Source: Candidatus Limisoma faecipullorum (GTDB lineage Bacteria; Bacteroidota; Bacteroidia; Bacteroidales; Muribaculaceae). From it: a stretch of 42,813 nt of DNA. Location: assembly GCA_017694955.1 (NCBI GenBank), contig JADIMC010000064.1:1-42813 (forward strand), given 5' to 3'. Below, one piece after another: positions 15,555-24,341 of this stretch (the stretch's first letter is position 1; the number at the start of each line of letters is the position of its first letter). Under the pieces are notes generated by a model. It did no database searches. It was not told the origin of the DNA and saw only the letters and a list, made by a program, of their open reading frames with translations. A program made the translations under genes and the position numbers.

Positions 15555-16241
15555 TTATTTTTGATTTGCAAGGAAATTTGCGCGGTCGATATATTTGTCG
15601 ATATTCACGCGGTATGCCATCAGGTATTTTGGATATGAATCCTTGATGTTCTGATAGATGGTGGCAGCTTCAGCATACTTTTTCTGTGCGCTGAGCACTG
15701 TTGCTTTTTTCATCATAAACAACGGTGTGTAAAGCGCATTATCGGCAGATGTGCTGATTGCATCATCGTATGCGGCAAGAGCTTCGTCATATTTTTTCAG
15801 GTTGACGAGGCAGTCGCCTTTCAGCGATTCAGCAGCGGCTCCTACCAGCTCGTCGTCGATGCTGTATTCATTAAGGCTGTTGAGCGCTTCCTGGTATTTC
15901 CCTTCCTGATAAAGGAGGATTGCGGCATTGAGGTTGGCACGGTTGGACACGCTGTTGCTATATTCTGCGGCTACTGCCTGATATTGTGTCAAAGCGATGG
16001 AATCGTTGCCTTGTGCCAATGATATGTCGGCTTTGCCAATCAGTTCGCTTGCTCCGTCGATGCCTGATCTATGGATGCCATAATAATAGCCTAAGCCGAT
16101 TGCAATGATTACAATCAAGCCGACTACGTACCATACGACTTTTTTCTTGTTTTGTTCCACACGCTGCTCGAGACTCGAGAGCGACTCGTTTAATTCGTCG
16201 ATTGAAGTGCGAGTGGCGTTTTTCTTGTTTTCTTTTGCCAT
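15555..16241 (-). CDS. Tetratricopeptide repeat membrane protein (YfgM/TolA-binding-like)
   Basis: This 228-residue protein has a charged N-terminal coiled-coil stretch (residues 10-32, SIDELNESLSSLEQRVEQNKKK). One transmembrane helix follows (about 35-57, VVWYVVGLIVIIAIGLGYYYG), then a periplasmic array of TPR units such as GKYQEALNSLNEY, KKYDEALAAYDDAI and KKYAEAATIYQNI. The architecture resembles YfgM-like anchored TPR proteins of Bacteroidales. No specific partner can be inferred from its neighbours. A -7 box TAATTTTG (16294-16287) lies about 50 bases upstream on the minus strand; its -33 element is weak. Confidence 0.85.
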   Translation of the reverse strand: MAKENKKNATRTSIDELNESLSSLEQRVEQNKKKVVWYVVGLIVIIAIGLGYYYGIHRSGIDGASELIGKADISLAQGNDSIALTQYQAVAAEYSNSVSNRANLNAAILLYQEGKYQEALNSLNEYSIDDELVGAAAESLKGDCLVNLKKYDEALAAYDDAISTSADNALYTPLFMMKKATVLSAQKKYAEAATIYQNIKDSYPKYLMAYRVNIDKYIDRANFLANQK

Positions 16242-16326
16242 TTTATTCTATTTTTCTATTTTTCAGCATATAAGTTTCACAGGCTGCAAAATTAATAGAT
16301 AAATATCATTTACGAAAACATTAACA

Positions 16327-17451
16327 TCACTTTTTTGCGGAGTAACGTTTTGTTAGGATATGCTTTTTACTCTTTTTCTTTTTTAGCCAGAAATAATATC
16401 CGGTCAAAGGTAGCGAAGCTCCGATTATTGACGCTATGAAATATAGTATTTTTGTTGTAACGCCTCCCCACGAGCCTGTGTGGAACGCATAGATCCAGCT
16501 TTTCATCTTGCTGCTCCGCGGCTGTTCGGCATAGACGGTTATTTGCTCTATCCTGCCATCTTCGCGGTTGAACTTTGCAATGTCCTGCTTCCGTAAGCCT
16601 GTACCGTCAAGCGTGATTCTTGCGGAAGAAGCCGATAATGAAACCGACTCATAATCGGTATATCTCCGTCCGATTTCCGAAATGGCTTTATCCCAGACTG
16701 CGAAGTCGTATTCTTTCCGCTTTCCCTGTTCTGAATTGCGAGCGGACGGACGTTGCCGCTGCTGCTCTACCCCGAATGCCGAGTAAAAAGCCGTGCGATA
16801 CCAGCCGAACGACCACGTCAGCCCGGTCAACGCCATCACGAGCAAGAAGATAGTAGAATAAAAGCCGAGCGACACGTGGGTGTCGTACCAGAAACGGTAG
16901 CGGCTCTTTCCGGTCTTCACCAAAAGCCTTTGCCGCAGCATACGGATATTCTTAGGAATCCATACCACCAGACCTGTAACGAGGATGAGCACCATCACAA
17001 GGGTGGATATGCCTACTATCATCTTGCCTGTGGTTTTCTCCCCTTTCTGCGGAGGTACATCCAGAAGCCAGCGGTGCAACTGCCGCATAGTGGTGAAAAA
17101 AACGTAATTCCTTTCCCATCCTTTCACTTCTCCTGTGTAAGGATTGACATAAAGCGACTTCCTGTGCATATTCTCGAAAGTCACGGCATACGATAATCCT
17201 TCCTTGCCCGGAACCATCAACCCCGAAATCCGCAACGAGTCGGGAACCTGACTTTTCACTGCTGTCGCAATTTCCGACGGCAATAACCGTTTTTGTCCTT
17301 CGTGCCGATTGGAAACATATATGTCCCGGTTGAGCCATTGCTTTATTTCCTGCTCGAAAACGAGGGCAGCCCCCGACAGGCATATCACGGTGATGAATAT
17401 GCCCACGGGGACTGACAGCCACAAATGCAGTCTTGAAAACAGCTTTCTCAT
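16327..17451 (-). CDS. xusC: PepSY-domain membrane protein XusC, putative siderophore-iron reductase/transport component
   Basis: This 374-residue PepSY-associated TM-helix protein begins MRKLFSRLHLWLSVPVGIFITVICLSGAALVFE. It has four membrane helices with the conserved HLWL, HRWLLD and H residues typical of this family, which may bind heme or act in ferric reduction. The preceding gene is a DUF4374 lipoprotein and the first is a TonB-dependent receptor. That is the order of the Bacteroides xusABC xenosiderophore system, in which XusC is the inner-membrane component. Its ATG overlaps the upstream TGA (ATGA at 17451-17448), so translation is probably coupled. The assignment rests on family and order and is untested here. 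Confidence 0.85.
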   Translation of the reverse strand: MRKLFSRLHLWLSVPVGIFITVICLSGAALVFEQEIKQWLNRDIYVSNRHEGQKRLLPSEIATAVKSQVPDSLRISGLMVPGKEGLSYAVTFENMHRKSLYVNPYTGEVKGWERNYVFFTTMRQLHRWLLDVPPQKGEKTTGKMIVGISTLVMVLILVTGLVVWIPKNIRMLRQRLLVKTGKSRYRFWYDTHVSLGFYSTIFLLVMALTGLTWSFGWYRTAFYSAFGVEQQRQRPSARNSEQGKRKEYDFAVWDKAISEIGRRYTDYESVSLSASSARITLDGTGLRKQDIAKFNREDGRIEQITVYAEQPRSSKMKSWIYAFHTGSWGGVTTKILYFIASIIGASLPLTGYYFWLKKKKSKKHILTKRYSAKK

Positions 17452-18785
17452 TGTTTCTTTATTCGGGCCACTCCTTTGATTGTTTCGGCGTTTACTTCCA
17501 ATCCACGTTTCATCACGCCATCGGAACTTACTGTGTAAAGCGCGGGTTTCATCGATGATGTCTCTATTCCGAACGTCACGCTTCTTTTGTCTTTTTCTAT
17601 CATGTAGAACAGAGCGACATCGGTAATGTCGGACGGCACGTTCTCAACCCATGAGAACTCTGTTGTCGCCGCGTCGTAGATGGCAAATTGAGTGCGCGGG
17701 GCTGATGTGGAAACGTCATCGCCCGCGTTGCTGAACATTTGCAGGCAGAATTTTGTGCCGCCGAGATAATAGCTGCGCCATACGCGGTGGCCTCCCGATT
17801 TTTCTTGCAGGTTGACATAGTAGCTGTCGTCGAATCCTGTCGGCTTGCCGTTTTCCACTTTCAGTTTCAGCACCGTTGAAGGCGGAATGGCGCCGTCGCT
17901 TGCGTTGCTGATATTGCCTTGCGCGAATACATATATGCTGCCGTCGTCGGTTGGCTCGATGCCGGTTTCAGTGCGTGAGCGGCTGTTGCCTTTCACCTGT
18001 CCCGACGGTTTGTCGGCATTGTTGCGCACAAGCAGGCTGTTGAATTTCAGGAATTCTTTTTCCGAATCCGACGGATCGAGTGTGAATACTCCGATGTAGG
18101 TGTTGAACGCGAGTTCGGTAGTGGTGGTTTTCGACGACGGCTCGCGCTTGGTTGTCATCCCCACGAGCACGTAGTCGCCATATTGCGCGATGTCGGAGAA
18201 TGTGGTGTGCTCCGCCACTTGGCCGCGCCATGCGCTGTTGGAGGCGTCGGTGTTGATTTTTCCGTGATTTGTTATCACGGCTTGCGATTCAGTGTCAATG
18301 AGTTTGATGCGCTCGTATGCAATGTCGTTTTCCGATGCGTTTGTGGCCGCCACAAAATAGTTGCCCACCACGCCGCGCGCTTTCACATCACCGTCGAGAT
18401 TGAATTCGTTGCGTTTCGCAATGTTGTATCCGGCATCCAAGCCCCATGAGGCTGAAATGGTACTTATTCCGGCCGAGCCTTGCGACCCGTAGTTGATATT
18501 GTACAGATATTTGTCGTTTACAGCCGTATAATCTTGATTGCCGGACACTTCTTGCCTGTTGTGGCTGCTTGTCTGGCCGTCGATTGAGCCTTGTGAGATG
18601 TCGCTGACCTGTTTCAGATAGCCTACGTCGTCGCCCGATGCGTAAGCCACTATGTAGACATATTCGCCGTCGCCGGTTTCCGGCACGCCTCCTCCTTCTC
18701 CGCCTTTTGGCTCGTCGGAGCATGATACGGACAGCAATCCCGTTGCGAGGGTTGCGCTTAGAATGCTAAAAAATCTTTTTTTCAT
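17448..18785 (-). CDS. xusB: DUF4374 surface lipoprotein XusB, siderophore-binding
   Basis: XusB-type proteins are beta-propeller lipoproteins that bind ferric siderophores at the cell surface. The 445-residue product from the start at 18785 has a lipoprotein signal (MKKRFFSILSATLATGLLSVSC). The lipidated Cys is followed by SDEP, an acidic stretch resembling the Bacteroidetes surface-export signal, and a Gly-rich linker. The body shows repeated beta-strand blades typical of DUF4374. A longer start at 18818 overlaps the xusA stop (ATGA), adding 11 residues (MTVKTIKLNKY). I prefer 18785 because it gives a normal signal peptide, but coupling at 18818 is possible. Confidence 0.85.
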   Translation of the reverse strand: MKKRFFSILSATLATGLLSVSCSDEPKGGEGGGVPETGDGEYVYIVAYASGDDVGYLKQVSDISQGSIDGQTSSHNRQEVSGNQDYTAVNDKYLYNINYGSQGSAGISTISASWGLDAGYNIAKRNEFNLDGDVKARGVVGNYFVAATNASENDIAYERIKLIDTESQAVITNHGKINTDASNSAWRGQVAEHTTFSDIAQYGDYVLVGMTTKREPSSKTTTTELAFNTYIGVFTLDPSDSEKEFLKFNSLLVRNNADKPSGQVKGNSRSRTETGIEPTDDGSIYVFAQGNISNASDGAIPPSTVLKLKVENGKPTGFDDSYYVNLQEKSGGHRVWRSYYLGGTKFCLQMFSNAGDDVSTSAPRTQFAIYDAATTEFSWVENVPSDITDVALFYMIEKDKRSVTFGIETSSMKPALYTVSSDGVMKRGLEVNAETIKGVARIKKQ

Positions 18786-18814
18786 ATACTTATTTAGTTT
18801 TATTGTTTTGACTG

Positions 18815-21220
18815 TCATTTGCTGAAATTATATCCTATTTTGATGCCGAACGACCGTCCGGGTTTCTGCAGGTTGAAATTGTCGTAAAGAGCCTCATTGA
18901 AAATGTTGCGGCATTCCAACGATACCGTGAAGTTATGCGTCTTCCCGAAATTGTAGCTCACAAAGATGTCGTGCGACAGTTGCATGGGGACAGTGGAGTC
19001 GCCGTTATAGCTCGGCCAGTCGAGATAGAACTCGTGGATGTAGTTAAGTGCGTATTGTATGTCGAGCATGGAGCCTTTAAGCGCCACATCGCGCAGCGTC
19101 ACACCGGCTTCGGCATTGCCGTACATATACGGTTGGTTGGGGATTCGGTCGCGGTAGATGGTGCTTTCCACGTTGGTGCCTGATTTGTAGCGTGTCATGT
19201 TGCGCATGTCGTAGTAGCAGAAGTTGCCGCCAAGATGTATTAAGTCGCGGAAAGAATAGCGCAATCCGAAATCTGCCCCCAAACTGCGCACACTGCCCTC
19301 GTTGACCGATGAGGCCGTGCCTTTGGTCTGACTCACGGTGCGGCGTATGTAGTCGGTGACGTTTCTGTATTGGAATGTCGCGTCTGCCGTTAGTTGGTGG
19401 TCGGCAATGCCGGCGGTGCTGAATGTCATGCCGAGATTTATGTTGTCGCTCGCTTCCGGCTTTAAATCAGATGTGCCCAACTCCAGTCCGTCGCCGTCGC
19501 CAAACAGCTCTCGGCTTGTTGGCAGACGGTAGGTGTGCTCATACGACGCTTTGAGCTGCACGAAACGCCCGGCAAAATAGGTGGACGCTATTCCCCCTCC
19601 GAAATAGCTGTCGGTGCGGCTGTGATGCGATACCGACTGCCCGTCGTCGGAATCCACGTATGCCTCGACGTGGGATGTGTAGTTTTTGACGAATATCGAT
19701 GTGTTCCATACGGAGCGGTAATCGTATTTGTAGCTCAATCCGAGAACGTTTTTGAAATTTTCCGACGGATACCGGTCGGAAAGCTGCGCTTCTGATTCCA
19801 CCTCATTGTGGCCTTTTCGCGAGAATGTGGTCAGGGTGTTGCTTAACGATATGGCGTGTCCATGCGCCGGCATCAGGCCTGCTTTGAGATTTATTGCCCC
19901 GTTGCGGTCGCGATAATGGTATTTCATGTATGAGCGCTCGCCCGGCAGATTGTTGTCGTGCGGCTTGAATTGTCCCAACCAGTTGTAGTTGCCTCTGACG
20001 GTGTCGGCGGCGAATGATTTTCCGAAATTGTAATTGCCGTTGAGCGACACTCTTAGTCCTTTCAATACGTTGAATTTCTTTTCGTAGGCGATTGACGGAA
20101 GCAATGTCGTCGCCGTGTTGTAGCGCCCTCCGAACACGAAATCCATTGTTGAGGCATTTTGTATCTCTTTGTACTCATATCCTCCGATAAATCCGAATAT
20201 CAGACGGTCAGCCCATTTTTTGTCTGTAACTCCCAATTTCAGGACTACGGCCTCGTTGTGATAAGCTCCGTGAAAACGCCTCACCTCTCTTGTGCCGGGC
20301 AGATAGTTGTCGGTCGCGAAATCGAGGATTTTGGCGTTGACTTTATAGTCGTTGTCGGAATAGTTTTGATAGGGGTTGACCATGAAATAGAAACCTTTTT
20401 TTGTGGTATGCTCCACCAATGCGCCCGATTTATGGGTGTTGAAAGAGCCGTAAGAGTAAGAGGCGTTTATGCGTGTGCGCTTGGTGTTGTCGGTCACTAT
20501 GTTTATCGCTCCTCCTATGGCGTCGCCTCCCAATTCTATGGGTACTACCCCTTTATAGACTTCGATGCGTTTTGCCATGCCGGCAGGAATGTTGTTGAGT
20601 CCGAAGGCCGAGCCCATGCCGTCCATCGGCATACCGTCGATGAATATTTTCACGTGCTTCCCGGAGAAGCCGTTGAGCGACACGTTGATGTCGGAGCCCA
20701 AGCCTCCCGTTTCGCGTATTTTTATTCCGCTTATCTTGTCGACTACCTGCGAAAGGTCGAGCGTTGTGGATTTGTATTTGTCGGTTTCCATCATCTGTAC
20801 GTTATAGGCAAGCCGTGCCACCCGCTCTCCCTCGCTCAGACCGCGCACAACCACTTCTTCGAGCGACAGCGACGGCTCTTCGAGCTCAAATGTCAGACGG
20901 TATTTCTCTGACGGCTCTATTGCTATTTCTTTTGTCATTTGGGAGTAGCCCGTATAACTTGCTTTCAGTGTGTAGTTGCCCGGCTCGCGTACAGTGAGCA
21001 CGTATTTTCCCAATGAGTCTGTCGCGCAGCTTGCCACGAATTTGCCGCTGTCTTTGTCGCGCAATTCCACTATGGCGTATTCAAGCGGTTGCCCGGTCGG
21101 CTTGTCGATGACTTTGCCGGTTATTCTCGAATTGTCGTGCCGCGCGAAAGCCGTCACCGGCAATATGAGCGTTAAGAAAAGAAGCAGGAAGAATCTTATG
21201 ACAGGTTCTTGATGTTTCAT
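18815..21220 (-). CDS. xusA: TonB-dependent siderophore receptor XusA
   Basis: This 801-residue outer-membrane protein starts MKHQEPVIRFFLLLFLTLILPVTAFA, a Sec signal; the frame is open 51 codons further upstream but without signal-peptide character. A carboxypeptidase-regulatory-like domain follows (GKVIDKPTGQPLEYAIVELRD, about residues 35-110). Then come the plug (LEEVVVRGLSEGER, IKIRETGG, IFIDGMPMDGMG, GGDAIGGAINIVTDN) and a 22-strand barrel ending GRSFGIKIGYNFSK. With the downstream DUF4374 and PepSY genes it forms a xusABC-type locus for import of foreign siderophores such as enterobactin. The substrate is inferred from the operon, not from residues. Confidence 0.88.
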   Translation of the reverse strand: MKHQEPVIRFFLLLFLTLILPVTAFARHDNSRITGKVIDKPTGQPLEYAIVELRDKDSGKFVASCATDSLGKYVLTVREPGNYTLKASYTGYSQMTKEIAIEPSEKYRLTFELEEPSLSLEEVVVRGLSEGERVARLAYNVQMMETDKYKSTTLDLSQVVDKISGIKIRETGGLGSDINVSLNGFSGKHVKIFIDGMPMDGMGSAFGLNNIPAGMAKRIEVYKGVVPIELGGDAIGGAINIVTDNTKRTRINASYSYGSFNTHKSGALVEHTTKKGFYFMVNPYQNYSDNDYKVNAKILDFATDNYLPGTREVRRFHGAYHNEAVVLKLGVTDKKWADRLIFGFIGGYEYKEIQNASTMDFVFGGRYNTATTLLPSIAYEKKFNVLKGLRVSLNGNYNFGKSFAADTVRGNYNWLGQFKPHDNNLPGERSYMKYHYRDRNGAINLKAGLMPAHGHAISLSNTLTTFSRKGHNEVESEAQLSDRYPSENFKNVLGLSYKYDYRSVWNTSIFVKNYTSHVEAYVDSDDGQSVSHHSRTDSYFGGGIASTYFAGRFVQLKASYEHTYRLPTSRELFGDGDGLELGTSDLKPEASDNINLGMTFSTAGIADHQLTADATFQYRNVTDYIRRTVSQTKGTASSVNEGSVRSLGADFGLRYSFRDLIHLGGNFCYYDMRNMTRYKSGTNVESTIYRDRIPNQPYMYGNAEAGVTLRDVALKGSMLDIQYALNYIHEFYLDWPSYNGDSTVPMQLSHDIFVSYNFGKTHNFTVSLECRNIFNEALYDNFNLQKPGRSFGIKIGYNFSK

Positions 21221-21258
21221 CTGTTGAATTATTTTAGCGTTACCAAATTTTGAGAGTG

Positions 21259-21289
21259 CAAAGTTATTGGTATGCGGAAGGCGTGTCAA
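21259..21289 (-). promoter_or_regulatory. Promoter of the xusABC operon
   Basis: On the minus strand TTG (21289-21287) is followed after 20 bases by TAACTTTG (21266-21259), fitting TAnnTTTG. The expected start leaves a leader of about 30 bases. I see no obvious 19-bp Fur-box palindrome around it. Confidence 0.65.
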
Positions 21290-21363
21290 TCGCAATTTGT
21301 TGCTATTTTTTTCAAGAGAGGAAGGGTCTGAAATAGCATTTTTCAGGTATGATGATGGAAAAA

Positions 21364-21411
21364 CCGGCGGCATGTCACCTGCACAATGTTTGTGCGGAAT
21401 CTATGCGCCGG
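21364..21411. other. Nested inverted repeats upstream of xusA
   Basis: CCGGCG (21364-21369) pairs with CGCCGG (21406-21411) and encloses GCACAA / TTGTGC (21381-21386 and 21390-21395). The structure lies between the acetyltransferase remnant and the xusA promoter and may be a transcript-end structure for the minus-strand reductase unit. Confidence 0.45.
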
Positions 21412-21454
21412 CGTGGATTGGTGTGTCGTTTTAAGATGAAATGTTGCCAGTTTC

Positions 21455-21556
21455 TCAGTCTTTTTCAGACTCGATTTTCTTGATGAACTTGGCTGGATTC
21501 CCTCCTACGACAGCCATTGGCGGCACGTCGCGGGTTACGACATTGTTGATTCTATG
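21455..21556 (-). pseudogene. C-terminal remnant of a hexapeptide-repeat acetyltransferase
   Basis: On the minus strand the bases encode RINNVVTRDVPPMAVVGG then NPAKFIKKIESEKD and a stop (TGA at 21457-21455). This is the unmistakable C-terminal end of sugar or serine O-acetyltransferases of the LacA/Maa/CysE type. No upstream part of the gene exists: the aldo/keto reductase stop codon lies 6 bases before the remnant, in a different frame. The fragment is therefore a relic left by a deletion or rearrangement, with its 3' end and stop still clean. Confidence 0.75.
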
Positions 21557-21561
21557 CGTAA

Positions 21562-22425
21562 TTATTTATTTGCCGGGTTGAATTGCCTGTCGTAGCCGAG
21601 CAGGTATTTTGCCAATGCCGGGTCGTTGAAATCGGCGGCAAGCGGTTTGCCAGTATCCATCTGTCTGATAGCTTCTCGTTCTGCTTCTGTCAACTCAAAA
21701 TCATCTATGGCGAGGTTGCTTGCTATGCGTTCAGGCTTGGTGGATTGCGGTATTACGATTATGCCCTCGTCCGTAAGGAACTTCAGGCAAACTTGGGCAA
21801 TGTCCTTTCCATATTTCTCGCCGATGGATTTTAGTATGCCGTTAGTGAACAATCCGTTCATCCCTCGTGCCAACGGACTCCAAGCCATGATGTGAGTGCC
21901 GTATTCTTTAACTATTTCCCGCATTTTCACTTGCTGTGAGAATACGTGCGTCTCCAACTGTACTACCGCCGGCTTGATTTCCATATTTTCGGCCAAATCA
22001 ACGAAACGCGCGTCGTAGAAATTGCTCAATCCTATGGCGCGTACTTTTCCTGCCTCGTATGCTTTTTCCATAGCTCGGTAGGTTCCGTAATAGTCGCCGA
22101 AAGGCTGGTGGATGAGCAACAGGTCAATGTAGTCAGTCCGCAGTTTGCGGAGCGATTCGTCGATGCTGCGTGCCGCTTTTTCTTCGCCCGCGTTGCTAAT
22201 CCATACTTTTGTGGTAAGGAATATTTCATCACGCGGAATTCCGCTTTTGCTCACAGCCTCCCCGACGCCTTCCTCGTTGTAGTAAGCCTGTGCCGTGTCG
22301 ATAGAGCGGTAGCCTGCCTTCAGGGCTTCCGAAACATATTTACAGCAATCTTCCGGAGCGATTTGCCATACTCCGTAGCCAATCATCGGCATCTCAATTC
22401 CGTTGTTTAATTTGATTGTTTCCAT
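21562..22425 (-). CDS. Aldo/keto reductase
   Basis: This 287-residue NADPH-dependent (alpha/beta)8-barrel reductase begins METIKLNNGIEMPMIGYGVWQI. The catalytic tetrad is complete: Asp43 and Tyr48 in SIDTAQAYYNEE, Lys73 in LTTKVW and His106 in LLIHQPFG. The nucleotide-binding tail IIVIPQSTKPERIASNLAI is typical of the 2,5-diketo-gluconate reductase-like AKR5 group. It begins 1 base after the stop of a second, clearly related reductase, so the pair looks like a tandem duplication under one promoter. The physiological substrate is unknown. Confidence 0.93.
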   Translation of the reverse strand: METIKLNNGIEMPMIGYGVWQIAPEDCCKYVSEALKAGYRSIDTAQAYYNEEGVGEAVSKSGIPRDEIFLTTKVWISNAGEEKAARSIDESLRKLRTDYIDLLLIHQPFGDYYGTYRAMEKAYEAGKVRAIGLSNFYDARFVDLAENMEIKPAVVQLETHVFSQQVKMREIVKEYGTHIMAWSPLARGMNGLFTNGILKSIGEKYGKDIAQVCLKFLTDEGIIVIPQSTKPERIASNLAIDDFELTEAEREAIRQMDTGKPLAADFNDPALAKYLLGYDRQFNPANK

Positions 22426-22426
22426 A

Positions 22427-23275
22427 TCAGTCGTGAATTTTATGAGTTCCTATATATTTTGTGGTAGCCAAGTCCATATCGTCATAAATCGGACTCTTTC
22501 CCGTGTCAAGCCCGGCAATGGCCTGCATTTCTTGTTCAGTCAGTGTGAAATCACAGATAGAAAAATTCTCTATCATACGTTCCTTATGTACAGTCTTGGG
22601 GATGACCACTACATTGCGTTGGTTCAGCCAGCGGAGAACGACTTGCCCAACTGTCCGCCCGTGCTTTTCCGCGATTGCTTTCAGCACGGGATTGTTCCAA
22701 ATGTCATTCTGTCCCTCGGCAAAAGGCGCCCATGCCTCATGTTGGATAGCCTCTTTCTGCAAGAACGCGTTGGCGGCTTGCTGCTGGAAAAACGGATGTG
22801 TCTCAAGCTGGTTGACGGCAGGCTTCACCTCGTTGTGCAGGAAGAGGTCTTGCAAGCGTTCATTGGAGAAACTTGTCACGCCGATGGCGCGAATCCTGCC
22901 TTCTTTGTAAAGCCGCTCGCAGGCTCTCCATGCGGCATAATAGTTGCCGTAAGGCTTGTGCAGCAGGTAGAGGTCGATGTAATCCAGCCCGAGCAACTTC
23001 AATGACTTGTCGAAGGCGCGGAGCGCATCTTCATATTCATAGTCCTGCACCCACAATTTGGTGGTGATAAAAACATCTTCGCGTTTCAGTCCGCTATGAC
23101 GGATAGCATTGCCTACCTGTTTTTCATTGAAATAGGAGGCTGCCGTATCTATCATCCTGTAGCCGACTTCCAAAGACTCGCTTACAACTTTCTCCGTTTC
23201 GTTTGCCGGAATCTGAAAAACGCCGAAGCCGATGGCGGGCATCATCACTCCGTTGTTTAATTTTACCTCTTTCAT
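22427..23275 (-). CDS. Aldo/keto reductase (paralog of the next gene)
   Basis: This 282-residue enzyme is the upstream member of the tandem reductase pair. It begins MKEVKLNNGVMMPAIGFGVFQI and keeps Asp43, Tyr48 (MIDTAASYFNEKQVG), Lys73 (FITTKLW) and His106 (DLYLLHKPYG), with the cofactor motif VVVIPKTVHKERMIENFSI. The changes near the active site, HKPYG in place of HQPFG, suggest a different substrate. It is divergent from an AraC-type regulator 124 bp away, which is a plausible local controller. A -7 box TATTTTTG (23305-23298, minus) is present without a clear -33 element. Confidence 0.93.
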   Translation of the reverse strand: MKEVKLNNGVMMPAIGFGVFQIPANETEKVVSESLEVGYRMIDTAASYFNEKQVGNAIRHSGLKREDVFITTKLWVQDYEYEDALRAFDKSLKLLGLDYIDLYLLHKPYGNYYAAWRACERLYKEGRIRAIGVTSFSNERLQDLFLHNEVKPAVNQLETHPFFQQQAANAFLQKEAIQHEAWAPFAEGQNDIWNNPVLKAIAEKHGRTVGQVVLRWLNQRNVVVIPKTVHKERMIENFSICDFTLTEQEMQAIAGLDTGKSPIYDDMDLATTKYIGTHKIHD

Positions 23276-23371
23276 AGTTTGTTGTTTTTGACATAGGCAA
23301 AAATATGATGCAATAGTTGCTTGGCTGTTATCTGAATCGTGGAGATGTTTTCACTTTTCGTGGATTGTGCG

Positions 23372-23379
23372 TATTTTTG
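23372..23379 (+). promoter_or_regulatory. -7 element of the AraC-type regulator gene
   Basis: TATTTTTG fits TAnnTTTG and lies about 20 bases before the ATG at 23400. No good TTTG is seen at -33, as expected for a promoter that needs an activator; that interpretation is inference. Confidence 0.45.
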
Positions 23380-23399
23380 CGGCAAAACATCTGTAGGAT

Positions 23400-24233
23400 A
23401 TGGAGACGGTGAATGATGACTTTAAAGGCATCTTATTTGTCAATGCTATTGATGATTATGATTTTATGGTGTACTCCGGGCAAGTGCTGCATATATTATG
23501 CACGGCAGGGAGTATGAGTTTCATTTTTCAGGATGTGAGGTACAACATCCTGCCGGGTGATTATGTGATATTTCCAAACGTATCCCTTGCGTCGGGATTT
23601 TCAGAATCTCAGGATTTCAAGGCAATCGTAATGGTGCTGTCGGAAGCGTTTGTAACGTCGCTGGCATTGAAAAGCAATTATGGGATAATCGGCCATTTGT
23701 CGTTATTGCAGAATCCTGTCATGAAGCTGTCTGATTATGATTTCCGGAAATGCCGGGAGGATATGGAGCGTTTGCGTGAGAGATGCGGCGATAAGGGGCA
23801 TCATTTCCGGGATGAGATGCTGGGGCATTTGCTGATGGCGCATATCCTTGACTTGTACGACATACACGCCCGCGGACAGGCTTGGCAGCAAGTGCCTGAG
23901 CGCGCGCAACAGCTTCTCCGCCGTTTCATAGGTATGCTTTATGACGGCGAGTTCATCCGGAACAGGGATTTGCGGTATTATGCGTCGCAATTGTGTGTTA
24001 CTCCTCATTATTTGTCGGAGATTTGCAAGAGTGTAAGCAATCACCCGGCATCTTATTGGATTGACCGTTTTACGATGCATGAGATAGCCCGGCTGCTCCG
24101 TCAGAAAGATTTGCCGTTGACGGAAATTGCCGACCGGATGAATTTTTCGTCGTTGTCGTATTTCAGCCGCTATGTCAAAAAGCATATAGGATTGTCGCCG
24201 GCTAAATACAGAAATAATTATGCCGCGGATTGA
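23400..24233 (+). CDS. AraC-family transcriptional regulator
   Basis: This 277-residue regulator has an N-terminal cupin-like sensing domain (residues about 20-140, with QVLHILCTAGSMSFIFQDVRYNILPGDYVIFPN). A C-terminal AraC double helix-turn-helix follows (about 180-275, RDLRYYASQLCVTPHYLSEICKSV, LTEIADRMNFSSLSYFSRYVKKHIGLSPAKYR). It faces the two aldo/keto reductase genes across a 124-bp intergenic region. In Bacteroidales this arrangement commonly pairs an AraC regulator with reductases that respond to an aldehyde or quinone, so it probably controls them. The effector is unknown. Confidence 0.93.
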   Translation: METVNDDFKGILFVNAIDDYDFMVYSGQVLHILCTAGSMSFIFQDVRYNILPGDYVIFPNVSLASGFSESQDFKAIVMVLSEAFVTSLALKSNYGIIGHLSLLQNPVMKLSDYDFRKCREDMERLRERCGDKGHHFRDEMLGHLLMAHILDLYDIHARGQAWQQVPERAQQLLRRFIGMLYDGEFIRNRDLRYYASQLCVTPHYLSEICKSVSNHPASYWIDRFTMHEIARLLRQKDLPLTEIADRMNFSSLSYFSRYVKKHIGLSPAKYRNNYAAD

Positions 24234-24251
24234 CTTTCTCGAATTAAAGGA

Positions 24252-24279
24252 TTTGTATATGAATTTTTTAGTAATTTTG
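24252..24279 (+). promoter_or_regulatory. Possible promoter of the class A PBP gene
   Basis: TAATTTTG (24272-24279) fits the -7 consensus. The nearest TTTG (24252-24255) is only 16 bases away, shorter than the usual 19-21, so the -33 assignment is weak. The leader would be about 55 bases. Confidence 0.45.
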
Positions 24280-24341
24280 CGTTGCTGGAATGCATCGTTT
24301 TGTCACGATGTGATTGTGGCGTTTGAAAAATCTTAATATCG

